Source: an uncultured Eubacterium sp. (GTDB lineage Bacteria; Bacillota; Clostridia; Oscillospirales; Acutalibacteraceae). Taken from it: a stretch of DNA of 64,000 nucleotides. Below are positions 41,517 through 49,346 of this stretch, piece by piece. A program made the position numbers and the translations under genes. Position 1 is the stretch's first letter. The number at the start of each line of letters is the position of its first letter. The notes under the pieces were generated by a model. That model did no database searches. It was not told the origin of the DNA and saw only the letters and a program-made list of their open reading frames with translations. The DNA lies in assembly GCA_944380545.1 (NCBI GenBank), contig CALWHV010000007.1, forward strand, positions 186,001 to 250,000, read 5' to 3'.

Positions 41517-43715
41517 TCAGCTTAAAAAGTGAAGCAGCGCGCTGTAGCGGCGGCTTTTTTTGTCGTTTTCAACCATTCGGCGCACATTACTCTCAGTGCC
41601 CACAAGCACTATCAGGCTCTTGGCGCGGGTGACGGCGGTGTAAAACAGGTTTCTGTACGCCAGCTTCTGCGGCGTGGCAACAACGGGCATCACAACGCAC
41701 TCAAATTCCGAGCCCTGGCTCTTATGCACCGTCATCGCATAGGCAAGCTCCAGCTCCGTGATATTCTGAACGGAATACATAGCCTCGCGGTCGTCAAAGC
41801 GCACATTGATAATGTCCGAAGCAAGGTCTATGCGCGTCAAGACGCCTATATCGCCGTTGAAAACGCCAGAGCCGCTTTCATCAGCCCTGAACCACGGGAT
41901 ATCGTAGTTGTTTTTTATCTGCATAACCTTGTCGCCCTCGCGCAGGGTGTAGCCGCGCGAGCGTATCTCTCTTTTGCCTTTTTCGGGCGGGTTGAGCAGC
42001 TTTTGAAGCCGGTAGTTGATGTTCTGCGAGCCGACCTCGCCCTTTTTGCCTGGGCAAAGCACCTGGATATCGGCAACGGGATCAAGCGAATACGCCTGGG
42101 GCAGGCGGCGGGTTACAAGGTCCGTTATCTTGCGGCAGGCGGCGAGCGGAACGCTCTCGCTGAGCATAAAGAAATCCGAATCGCTGCCGTTGCTGTCAAG
42201 CACGGGCATTTCGCCGCCGACCACCCTGTGCGCATTAGTAACTATAAGGCTCTGCATCGCCTGGCGGAAGATCTTTGAAAGCTCCACAACGGGGATCATA
42301 CCGCTTGAGATGAGGTCGCCTAGCACATTGCCCGCGCCGACGGGCGGAAGCTGATCGCGGTCGCCCACCATTATGAGGCGCGCCCTGAGCGGCATCGCGT
42401 CAAGCAGCGCGTCGAACAGATAAATATCCACCATTGAAAGCTCGTCAACGATAACGGCGTCCGTATCAAGCGGATTTTTGCGGTTATGAACGAATGTAGG
42501 CTTATCGCTGCCGTCGCGGTATTCCACCTCCAGCAGGCGGTGTATCGTTTTTGCCTCGTGGCCGGTAAGCTCCGTCATACGCTTGGCCGCTCTGCCCGTA
42601 GGCGCGGCGAGCGACACCTCAAGCCCGCGGCTCTTGAGCAGGGCGATTATGCCCTTGACGGTGGTGGTTTTTCCCGTGCCGGGGCCGCCGGTAAGTATCA
42701 GCAGGCCTCTGTTTACAGCCGTTTCAACGGCAAGGCGCTGCTTTGAATCAAATTCTATGCCGTTTGCCTTTTCAAAGGCGTACAGCTCCGCGCCGGAAAG
42801 CTCTATCTCCTGCGGCGGGTAATTTGCGATCCTCGAGATCCTGTCGGCAATATCCTTTTCGGCGTTATATGCGTCCGGCAGGAAAAGGAAGTCGCGTCCG
42901 TCCATCTCCTCGCTGAAAACGCGGCTCTGCTCAATATCGTTATCCACGGCTATCTGAGCCGTATCCTCTCCGCACTCAAGATATCCGCACGCCGTTTTTA
43001 CAACCGCGCTGCGCGGCAGGCAGGTGTGCCCGTTATCTATATTGTGGCGCAGGATGTGCTCTATGAGCGATTCGGCGCGCATCATCGGCTGCGCGGGGCA
43101 GCCGAGCGCATCGTTTATTTCGTCGCACCGCTCAAAGCCGAGTATTCCGGCGGAGACGAAATTATACGGATTTTCCTCAAACACCTCTTCGGCGTTTTCG
43201 TGAAAAAACTGATACGCCCTGAACGCCTCCTCCTGCGTGAGGCCCTTATCAATCAAAGCGCCGATCGTGCGGCGCGAGGAGAATTTTTCAACAAAAGAGC
43301 GCTGTATCTCGCGCGCCTTGGGGCGGCTGATGCCCTTGACGGACGCCAAGCGCTCAAGATCGTTTTCAATAACATCAAAGGAGTCCGCGCCGAACGCCTC
43401 AACTATCTTCTGCGCCGTGGCGCTGCGCACGCCCTTAATGATGCCGCTTGAGAGGTAGCGCAGTATGCCGGCGGCGTCCTGCGGCAGTATCTCCCTTAAG
43501 ACCTGCGCCCTGAACTGGCTGCCGTGAACGGGATGCACCACCCATTCGCCCTGCGCCTCGATCTCGCTGCCCTCGGCGGTTTCGGGAAAATGACCCACAA
43601 CGGTTATCTCCTCCCTGCCGCACAAAACGCTCAGCACGGTATAGCCGGTCTCCTCGCTGCGGAAGACTACCTCCTCAACAGCGCCCTTTATGTTTTCAAG
43701 CTTTTTATCAGCCAT
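41517..43715 (-). CDS. recD2: ATP-dependent RecD2-type DNA helicase
   Basis: A 732-residue superfamily 1B 5'-3' helicase. The N-terminal domain has an OB-like region and two helix-hairpin-helix segments (GIIKGVRSATAQKIVEAFG, LASVKGISRPKAREI). Motif I is LTGGPGTGKTTTVKG near residue 340; then AAPTGRAAKRM, VDELSMVD, GDRDQLPPVGAG, and motif VI AMTVHKSQGSEF and YTAVTRAKSLIVLVG. RecD2 acts without RecBC in DNA repair in Firmicutes. ATG at 43715 has AGGTG 6 bases upstream; GTG at 43724 is the longer form. Stands alone. Confidence 0.94.
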   Translation of the reverse strand: MADKKLENIKGAVEEVVFRSEETGYTVLSVLCGREEITVVGHFPETAEGSEIEAQGEWVVHPVHGSQFRAQVLREILPQDAAGILRYLSSGIIKGVRSATAQKIVEAFGADSFDVIENDLERLASVKGISRPKAREIQRSFVEKFSSRRTIGALIDKGLTQEEAFRAYQFFHENAEEVFEENPYNFVSAGILGFERCDEINDALGCPAQPMMRAESLIEHILRHNIDNGHTCLPRSAVVKTACGYLECGEDTAQIAVDNDIEQSRVFSEEMDGRDFLFLPDAYNAEKDIADRISRIANYPPQEIELSGAELYAFEKANGIEFDSKQRLAVETAVNRGLLILTGGPGTGKTTTVKGIIALLKSRGLEVSLAAPTGRAAKRMTELTGHEAKTIHRLLEVEYRDGSDKPTFVHNRKNPLDTDAVIVDELSMVDIYLFDALLDAMPLRARLIMVGDRDQLPPVGAGNVLGDLISSGMIPVVELSKIFRQAMQSLIVTNAHRVVGGEMPVLDSNGSDSDFFMLSESVPLAACRKITDLVTRRLPQAYSLDPVADIQVLCPGKKGEVGSQNINYRLQKLLNPPEKGKREIRSRGYTLREGDKVMQIKNNYDIPWFRADESGSGVFNGDIGVLTRIDLASDIINVRFDDREAMYSVQNITELELAYAMTVHKSQGSEFECVVMPVVATPQKLAYRNLFYTAVTRAKSLIVLVGTESNVRRMVENDKKSRRYSALLHFLS

Positions 43716-43731
43716 TGCTTTCACCTAAAAG

Positions 43732-43760
43732 ATTGTACCATAAACACGGCGAAAAATAAA
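43732..43760 (-). promoter_or_regulatory. Probable extended -10 promoter of recD2
   Basis: TGGTACAAT (TACAAT at 43732-43737) with a weak TTTATT -35 (43755-43760), 17-base spacer. The leader would be very short. Confidence 0.4.
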
Positions 43761-43790
43761 GGCGATAGCCGCGCAATTTAAAACAAAATC

Positions 43791-43818
43791 AAAAAAATCC
43801 GCCCCTTGCGGGAGCGGA
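43791..43818 (-). terminator. Terminator-like hairpin at the end of the second repeat mosaic
   Basis: Stem of 43798-43805 with 43810-43818 (one G-U pair and a one-base bulge) followed on the minus strand by seven T. It resembles the hairpin at 36565-36589 in sequence (AATCCGCCCC) and in position at the edge of a mosaic. Confidence 0.75.
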
Positions 43819-43842
43819 CGCAGCGTGTCGAAAAGGGTGTCG

Positions 43843-43913
43843 CGTCGTCGTAATTCATACCATTCCGTTCGCAACCGCCGAATGAAAACGGTGTCGTTTT
43901 ACCAAACACCGCG
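43843..43913 (-). repeat. Dispersed repeat module of about 72 bp (copy 2, inverted)
   Basis: Reverse complement matches 36797-36869 at about 88 percent of positions by eye, with one single-base gap. Confidence 0.85.
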
Positions 43914-43937
43914 TAGGGTCCGCAACCTGCGGACCGC
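43911..43937. repeat. Palindromic repeat module GTAGGGTCCGCA (copy 3)
   Basis: GGTCCGCAACCTGCGGACC hairpin directly abutting the 72-bp module, identical in its core to 36635-36663. Confidence 0.75.
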
Positions 43938-43948
43938 TAAAGAAACGC

Positions 43949-44047
43949 AATTTCGCCGATTGCTCAAGGCTCCCCTGTGTAAGGGGAGCTGTCTGCAAAG
44001 CAGACTGAGGGGTTGTTATCCGGGCTGCGGGTCGCAGCCCCTACGCG
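43949..44047 (-). repeat. Composite intergenic repeat (copy 3, complete, inverted)
   Basis: Reverse complement of the 36868-36966 element with compensating changes in the stems: GTCAGCTT/GCTGAC becomes GTCTGCTT/GCAGAC and GCGGC/GCCGC becomes GCTGC/GCAGC. Base pairing is therefore kept. Confidence 0.88.
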
Positions 44048-44054
44048 TTTTTTT

Positions 44055-44094
44055 TGGAGCTTGCGCTTTTCGGGGAGACCGATTGCCAGCCCAA
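44055..44094 (-). repeat. Repeat module with CCCCGAAAAGCG core (copy 2, inverted)
   Basis: Reverse complement reads GGCAATCGGTCTCCCCGAAA then AGCGCAAGCTCC, close to 36679-36720. It ends 10 bases before the stop of the small regulator gene. Confidence 0.6.
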
Positions 44095-44104
44095 AGCGGG
44101 TGCC

Positions 44105-44299
44105 TTACAGCGTTTTATATTCGTCGGTAAGACCCAAAAGATAGTCTGCCGACACATTATAGTATCTGCAAATCCTCACGAGCTCATCCGTTGTGGGCTC
44201 CGTTGCGCCCGTTTCAAGCCTGCTTATCTTTCGCTGTGTCATTTTGAGCCTTTTTCCAAGCTCGGTTTGATTCAGCTTCGGAGTTTCAAAAAGCCGCAA
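44105..44299 (-). CDS. Small XRE-family DNA-binding regulator, start disturbed
   Basis: A helix-turn-helix protein: LNQTELGKRLKMTQRKISRL, then TTDELVRICRYYNVSADYLL, typical of 65- to 75-residue Cro/CI regulators. Taken from TTG at 44299 it has 64 residues and lacks the first helix. The frame continues upstream as SERFRELRLFETP, the usual N-terminus, back to TCC at about 44317. A perfect start (GAGGTG, 6 bases, ATG at 44320-44322) lies there but is out of frame: ATG-TTTCC instead of ATG-TCC. A one- or two-base change at the second codon thus disconnects the good start from the gene. It could be a real frameshift, a sequencing error, or re-initiation at TTG. Confidence 0.65.
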   Translation of the reverse strand: MRLFETPKLNQTELGKRLKMTQRKISRLETGATEPTTDELVRICRYYNVSADYLLGLTDEYKTL

Positions 44300-44366
44300 T
44301 TCCCTGAACCTTTCGGAAACATATCGAACACCTCAGAATAATTCTATCATAGACAAATATTGGGTA

Positions 44367-44394
44367 TTGGCTTTAGTCATATTATGTCTATAAT
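44367..44394 (+). promoter_or_regulatory. Promoter and possible operator between the divergent XRE genes
   Basis: TTGGCT (44367-44372), 16 bases, TATAAT (44389-44394). The arms ATAGACA (44349-44355) and TGTCTAT (44385-44391) form an inverted repeat around it, a possible regulator site. Confidence 0.55.
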
Positions 44395-44425
44395 ATTTAA
44401 AACTATTATTTTTGAGGTGATTTTA

Positions 44426-44638
44426 TTGAAAGCCATCGGTGCGAAACTGAAAGAACTGAGGCTGAGAGCCAAAATGAGCGAAAAGGAGATCGCAGAAAAG
44501 CTCGGCGTTGATATAAGAACATACAGAAAATATGAGAAGGGCGAAAGCAAGCTGCCCATCAGACGCTTGATCGGCATATGCCTGATATACCGCATTTCCG
44601 CAGATTATATACTTGGGCTGAAGAACGATGCGAATTAA
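44426..44638 (+). CDS. Small XRE-family DNA-binding regulator
   Basis: A 70-residue helix-turn-helix protein: KAIGAKLKELRLRAKMSEKE and LGVDIRTYRKYEKGESKLPI, ending ISADYILGLKNDAN. TTG at 44426 lies 6 bases after GAGGTG and fits the family length; the longer reading from 44360 lacks a ribosome site. It is divergent from the other XRE gene, and both end in the same SADY-LLGL type C-terminus, so they are paralogues. Targets unknown; perhaps each other. Confidence 0.8.
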   Translation: MKAIGAKLKELRLRAKMSEKEIAEKLGVDIRTYRKYEKGESKLPIRRLIGICLIYRISADYILGLKNDAN

Positions 44639-44647
44639 AAAGGGAAC

Positions 44648-44678
44648 AAAAAAAGAGCAGCCGTAAGACTGCTCTTTT
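44648..44678. terminator. Bidirectional intrinsic terminator between tuf and the XRE gene
   Basis: Perfect 10-bp stem (44651-44660 with 44669-44678), preceded by an A-run that gives seven T on the minus strand for tuf and TTTT on the plus strand. Confidence 0.9.
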
Positions 44679-44690
44679 GATTTGGGTTAA

Positions 44691-45887
44691 TTACTCGTCG
44701 ATCTCGGTAACAACGCCCGAACCAACGGTTCTGCCGCCCTCGCGGATAGCGAAGCGAAGACCCTTTTCGATAGCGATGGGAGTGATGAGCTCAACGCTCA
44801 TAAGAACATTATCGCCGGGCATGCACATCTCGGTGCCCTCGGGAAGGGTGATAACGCCGGTAACATCCGTGGTTCTGAAATAGAACTGGGGACGATAGTT
44901 GTTGAAGAACGGAGTGTGACGGCCGCCTTCATCCTTGGTGAGAACATAAACCTGGCCCTTGAACTTGGTGTGGGGATGGATGGAGCCGGGCTTTGCAAGA
45001 ACCTGACCTCTCTGGATCTCGGTTCTCTGAACGCCGCGGAGAAGGGCGCCTACATTGTCGCCCGCCTGAGTGAAGTCAAGCGACTTGCGGAACATCTCAA
45101 GACCTGTGCAAACGGTCTTTCTGATCTCTTCCTTGATACCAACGATCTCAACTTCCTCGTTGAGCTTAAGAACGCCGCGCTCTACACGACCGGTGGCAAC
45201 GGTGCCGCGGCCGGTGATGGTCATAACATCCTCAACGGGCATAAGGAAGGGAAGGTTATCGTTACGCTCGGGAGTGGGGATGTAGGAATCTACGGCAGCA
45301 AGAAGCTCTCTGATGCAGTCGCAAGCAGGATCGTCGTTTGAAGGAGCGTTAAGAGCGTTAAGAGCGGAGCCGCGGATGATCGGAATATCGTCTCCGGGGA
45401 ACTCATACTCGGTAAGAGTATCGCGGATTTCCATCTCAACGAGCTCAAGAAGCTCTTCGTCGTCTACCTGATCTACCTTGTTCATAAATACAACAATGTA
45501 GGGAACGCCAACCTGACGGGCAAGAAGCAGGTGCTCCTTGGTCTGAGCCATCGGGCCGTCGGTAGCGGCGATAACAAGGATAGCGCCGTCCATCTGAGCT
45601 GCGCCGGTGATCATGTTCTTGATATAGTCGGCGTGGCCGGGGCAGTCAACATGAGCGTAGTGACGGGTCTCCGTCTCATACTCAACATGAGCGGTGTTGA
45701 TTGTGATACCGCGCTCTCTCTCTTCGGGGGCCTTATCAATATCGGCATAGTCTTCGAACTTAGCGAAGCCTTCGTTTGCAAGATATTTTGTAATAGCAGC
45801 CGTAAGAGTGGTTTTACCGTGGTCAACATGGCCGATCGTGCCGATGTTTACATGCGGCTTCGAACGGTTAAACTTTTCTTTTGCCAT
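44691..45887 (-). CDS. tuf: Elongation factor Tu
   Basis: A 398-residue GTPase that delivers aminoacyl-tRNA to the ribosome. G1 [10 protein letters not shown], switch [15 protein letters not shown]3 [21 protein letters not shown]4 NKVD, followed by domains 2 and 3 ending [17 protein letters not shown] follows GGAGG. It has its own promoter at 45933-45961, separate from fusA, and a strong terminator. Confidence 0.98.
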   Translation of the reverse strand: MAKEKFNRSKPHVNIGTIGHVDHGKTTLTAAITKYLANEGFAKFEDYADIDKAPEERERGITINTAHVEYETETRHYAHVDCPGHADYIKNMITGAAQMDGAILVIAATDGPMAQTKEHLLLARQVGVPYIVVFMNKVDQVDDEELLELVEMEIRDTLTEYEFPGDDIPIIRGSALNALNAPSNDDPACDCIRELLAAVDSYIPTPERNDNLPFLMPVEDVMTITGRGTVATGRVERGVLKLNEEVEIVGIKEEIRKTVCTGLEMFRKSLDFTQAGDNVGALLRGVQRTEIQRGQVLAKPGSIHPHTKFKGQVYVLTKDEGGRHTPFFNNYRPQFYFRTTDVTGVITLPEGTEMCMPGDNVLMSVELITPIAIEKGLRFAIREGGRTVGSGVVTEIDE

Positions 45888-45932
45888 TGGAATTTCCTCC
45901 TTAAAATTATAGGTGCTTAAATTGTTATGATT

Positions 45933-45961
45933 ATTGTATCAAAGCAAAGATAAAATATCAA
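45933..45961 (-). promoter_or_regulatory. Promoter of tuf
   Basis: TTGATA (45956-45961), 17 bases, TACAAT (45933-45938) on the minus strand, in the gap after fusA. Confidence 0.8.
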
Positions 45962-45998
45962 GTGTTTTTAATAATTTTGTTATTAAACAGCGCGATAT

Positions 45999-48092
45999 TT
46001 AGTCTTTTTTGGTTCTGGTGGAGATTATCTCCTCGGAAATCGACTTGGGCACGGGCTCATAGCCGTCCGGCTCCATAGTGTACTGGCCGCGGCCCTGAGT
46101 TTTTGAGCGCAGGTCGTTAACATATCCGAACATCTCCGAAAGCGGAACGCGGGCGTTTACCTGCTTTGCGCCGGCCCTGTCCTCCATACCCTGGATCTGG
46201 CCGCGGCGCGAATTGAGGTCGCCGATAACATCGCCCATATACTCCTCGGGCACGATGACGATTACCTTCATCATCGGCTCAAGAATGATGGGATTCGCTT
46301 TCTTGGCAGCATCCTTGAACGCCATTGAACCGGCGATCTTGAACGCCATTTCGGATGAGTCTACCTCGTGGAACGAGCCGTCGTAAAGCTCGACCTTGAT
46401 ATCAACCATGGGATATCCGGCAAGCACGCCGCTCTTCATTGCGCCCTGGATACCGGCGTCTACTGCGGGGATATACTCCTTGGGGATGGCGCCGCCGACT
46501 ACCGAATTAACAAATTCGTAGCCCTTGCCGATGCCGTTTTCATCCACATTGGGGCTCATACGGATCTTAACATGACCGTACTGACCCGAACCGCCCGACT
46601 GACGCTTATACTTGGTGTCGGACATAGATTCCGCCTGAATGGTCTCCTTGTAGGCAACCTGCGGGGCGCCGATGTTTGCCTCTACCTTGAATTCGCGAAG
46701 CATACGGTCCACGATTATCTCAAGGTGAAGCTCGCCCATACCGGCGATGATGGTCTGCCCTGTTTCCTCGTCCGTATAAACCTTAAAGGTGGGGTCTTCC
46801 TCTGCAAGCTTTGCAAGAGCGATGCCCATCTTTTCCTGACCGGCTTTGGTCTTGGGCTCAACGGCAACGCGGATAACGGGATCCGGGAAATTCATTGATT
46901 CAAGGATTATGGGATGATCCTCGTCGCAAAGAGTGTCGCCAGTGGTGGTGTTTTTAAGACCTACTGCGGCGGCGATATCACCGGCGTAAACCTCCGTGAT
47001 ATCCTCTCTGTGATTGGCGTGCATCTGAAGGATGCGGCCCATTCTTTCTCTGTGGCCCTTAACTGAGTTGTAGACCTGAGAGCCTGCGTTGAGAACGCCG
47101 GAATAAACGCGGAAATAGCAGATCTTGCCGACGAACGGGTCCGTTGCGATCTTGAAAGCAAGAGCGGCGAACGGCTCGCTGTCTGAAGAATGGCGGTATT
47201 CCTCCTCGTCCGTTTCCGGATTAACGCCCTTGATGGATTCAACATCCGTGGGGGCGGGCATAAATTCAACGATAGCGTCAAGCAGGGGCTGAACGCCCTT
47301 GTTCCTGTAAGAAGTGCCGCAGGTTATCGGCACCATCTGGCAGGCGCAGGTGGCCTTTCTGACGGTCTTTTTGATCTCCTCAACGGTCAGCTCCTGGCCG
47401 TCAAAGTATTTTTCCATCAAAGCCTCGTCCTGCTCGGCAACGGCTTCAAGCAGCTTTTCGCGGTATTCCTGCGCAAGCTCCTTCATATCCTCCGGAATCT
47501 CCTCACGGCGGACATCGTTGCCCATATCGTCGTAATAAATCTCGGCATCCATATTGATAAGGTCAACAATACCCTTAAATGTATCCTCAGAGCCTATCGG
47601 AAGCTGGATGGGAACGGCGTTGCACTTGAACCTGTCCTTAACCATATTAAGAACATTGTAAAAATCCGCGCCCATAATATCCATCTTGTTAACATAGATC
47701 ATACGGGGAACATTATAGTCATCCGCCTGGCGCCAAACGGTTTCCGACTGGGGCTCTACGCCGCCCTTTGCGCAAAGAACGGTAACAGCGCCGTCCAGAA
47801 CGCGAAGAGAACGCTGAACCTCAACAGTGAAATCAACATGGCCGGGGGTGTCTATAATATTGATTCTGTGATCCTTCCAGAAACAGGTGGTTGCGGCGGA
47901 GGTGATTGTGATACCTCTTTCCTGCTCCTGCGCCATCCAGTCCATAGTGGCGGCGCCGTCGTGGGTTTCGCCTATCTTGTGATTTATTCCCGTATAATAA
48001 AGGATACGCTCGGTAGTTGTTGTTTTACCGGCGTCTATATGCGCCATGATACCGATATTTCTTGTTTTTTCAAGAGATACTTTTCTTGGCAT
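45999..48092 (-). CDS. fusA: Elongation factor G
   Basis: A 697-residue translocase GTPase: G1 [15 protein letters not shown], switch [28 protein letters not shown], and domain IV with [10 protein letters not shown] and the tip loop near [13 protein letters not shown]. Normal length and no paralogue-type deletions. ATG follows GGAGG, 25 bases after rpsG. Confidence 0.98.
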   Translation of the reverse strand: MPRKVSLEKTRNIGIMAHIDAGKTTTTERILYYTGINHKIGETHDGAATMDWMAQEQERGITITSAATTCFWKDHRINIIDTPGHVDFTVEVQRSLRVLDGAVTVLCAKGGVEPQSETVWRQADDYNVPRMIYVNKMDIMGADFYNVLNMVKDRFKCNAVPIQLPIGSEDTFKGIVDLINMDAEIYYDDMGNDVRREEIPEDMKELAQEYREKLLEAVAEQDEALMEKYFDGQELTVEEIKKTVRKATCACQMVPITCGTSYRNKGVQPLLDAIVEFMPAPTDVESIKGVNPETDEEEYRHSSDSEPFAALAFKIATDPFVGKICYFRVYSGVLNAGSQVYNSVKGHRERMGRILQMHANHREDITEVYAGDIAAAVGLKNTTTGDTLCDEDHPIILESMNFPDPVIRVAVEPKTKAGQEKMGIALAKLAEEDPTFKVYTDEETGQTIIAGMGELHLEIIVDRMLREFKVEANIGAPQVAYKETIQAESMSDTKYKRQSGGSGQYGHVKIRMSPNVDENGIGKGYEFVNSVVGGAIPKEYIPAVDAGIQGAMKSGVLAGYPMVDIKVELYDGSFHEVDSSEMAFKIAGSMAFKDAAKKANPIILEPMMKVIVIVPEEYMGDVIGDLNSRRGQIQGMEDRAGAKQVNARVPLSEMFGYVNDLRSKTQGRGQYTMEPDGYEPVPKSISEEIISTRTKKD

Positions 48093-48117
48093 AATATCCT
48101 CCTAACTGATCATGGAA

Positions 48118-48588
48118 TCAATATCTGAAATGAGCAAAAGCCTTGTTTGCCTCTGCCATCTTATGCGTATCATCACATTTTTTAACTGCGCCGCCGGTTT
48201 TGTTAACGGCATCCATGATCTCCGCAGCAAGGCGCTCCTTCATAGTTCTTTCGGAGCGCAGGCGCGCATACGCGGTTATCCAGCGCAGACCGAGGGTCTG
48301 GCGCCTTTCGGGGCGCACCTCAAGCGGAACCTGATAGGTGGCGCCGCCCACGCGGCGAGCCTTAACTTCAAGAGTGGGCATTACATTTTCCATTGCGGTC
48401 TGGAAAGCCTCAAGGGGATCGTTGCCCGTTTTTTCCTTAATGATGTCGAACGCGCCGTAAACTATCTTCTGCGCGACACCTTTTTTTCCGTCATACATGA
48501 TGTTGTTGATAAGACGCGTTACAAGCTTTGAGTTGTAAAGCGGATCGGGCAACACATCACGCTTAGCGATTTGGCCTCTTCTTGGCAT
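48118..48588 (-). CDS. rpsG: Ribosomal protein S7
   Basis: 156 residues, the standard bacterial length; [20 protein letters not shown] at the start and [15 protein letters not shown] in the RNA-binding core. A primary 16S-binding protein of the 30S head. It follows rpsL after a 133-base gap with AT-rich inverted repeats (TATACC/GGTATA around 48660 and 48690). Confidence 0.98.
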   Translation of the reverse strand: MPRRGQIAKRDVLPDPLYNSKLVTRLINNIMYDGKKGVAQKIVYGAFDIIKEKTGNDPLEAFQTAMENVMPTLEVKARRVGGATYQVPLEVRPERRQTLGLRWITAYARLRSERTMKERLAAEIMDAVNKTGGAVKKCDDTHKMAEANKAFAHFRY

Positions 48589-48721
48589 CTTCGCTTCCCT
48601 CCTTCATAAATAATAATGAGTTCATAGGTACTCGGTTTTCCCGTGGAGTCAACAAGTAGGCTATACCGCATATATAAATATAAAAGGTATAAACTATTGT
48701 TTTTCCGTTTGGGTGCGCTGC

Positions 48722-49144
48722 TTACTTCTTGGCAGCCTTGGGCCTCTTGGCGCCGTACTTTGAACGGGCCTGCATTCTGCCGTTTACGCCCTGGGTGTCA
48801 AGAGTGCCGCGAATGATGTGGTAACGCACACCGGGAAGGTCCTTAACACGGCCGCCGCGAACCATAACAACGGAGTGCTCCTGAAGATTATGGCCTACGC
48901 CGGGGATATAGGCGGAAACTTCCATGCCGTTTGTGAGGCGAACACGGGCAATCTTGCGAAGCGCTGAGTTCGGCTTTTTGGGCGTAGCTGTTTTAACAGC
49001 CGTGCAAACGCCGCGCTTTTGAGGAGAGCAGTTATCGTTCATAACATTCTTCTTTGTGTTAAGGCTCTTGAGAAGAGCGGGCGCCTTTGCCTTTTTCTCA
49101 ACGGTTTTTCTGCCGGTTCTTACTAACTGATTAAAGGTTGGCAA
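48722..49144 (-). CDS. rpsL: Ribosomal protein S12
   Basis: A 140-residue decoding-centre protein: [40 protein letters not shown] and [20 protein letters not shown]. The Lys residues linked to streptomycin resistance (in PKKPNS and RVKDLP) are wild type. The gene starts with TTG at 49144 (AAGGAGA upstream); there is no ATG at this position. Confidence 0.97.
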   Translation of the reverse strand: MPTFNQLVRTGRKTVEKKAKAPALLKSLNTKKNVMNDNCSPQKRGVCTAVKTATPKKPNSALRKIARVRLTNGMEVSAYIPGVGHNLQEHSVVMVRGGRVKDLPGVRYHIIRGTLDTQGVNGRMQARSKYGAKRPKAAKK

Positions 49145-49179
49145 TAGTTTATATCTCCTTTCTGTAGATTTATACGCTT

Positions 49180-49261
49180 ATGTGCGCATAAACCGAAGCT
49201 CCGTTTTTAAAAACGAAGCGCCCGTTTACACGCACATATTGAGGCGGGCAAAAAGCCCACC
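49180..49261 (-). promoter_or_regulatory. Structured leader between rpoC and rpsL
   Basis: Two hairpins on the transcribed strand: GGTGGGC/GCCCGCC (49243-49261) and a 58-base long hairpin whose outer arms (49180-49193 with 49224-49237) and inner arms (49198-49208 with 49209-49219) pair almost fully. No T-run follows either, so they are not simple terminators. They may be an autoregulatory or processing site. No strong promoter is visible in the 202-base gap. Confidence 0.55.
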
Positions 49262-49346
49262 CCAATATTTTGTGCAATACTGACAAATATACGAAAAATA
49301 TTTGTTGAAAATGACGCATTTGCCATTCACACAATTACCAAGTATA

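Noticed and set aside
43825..44130. Plus-strand frame of 101 codons over the second mosaic
   Set aside because: Made of the same repeat modules read in an arbitrary frame and overlaps the XRE gene.
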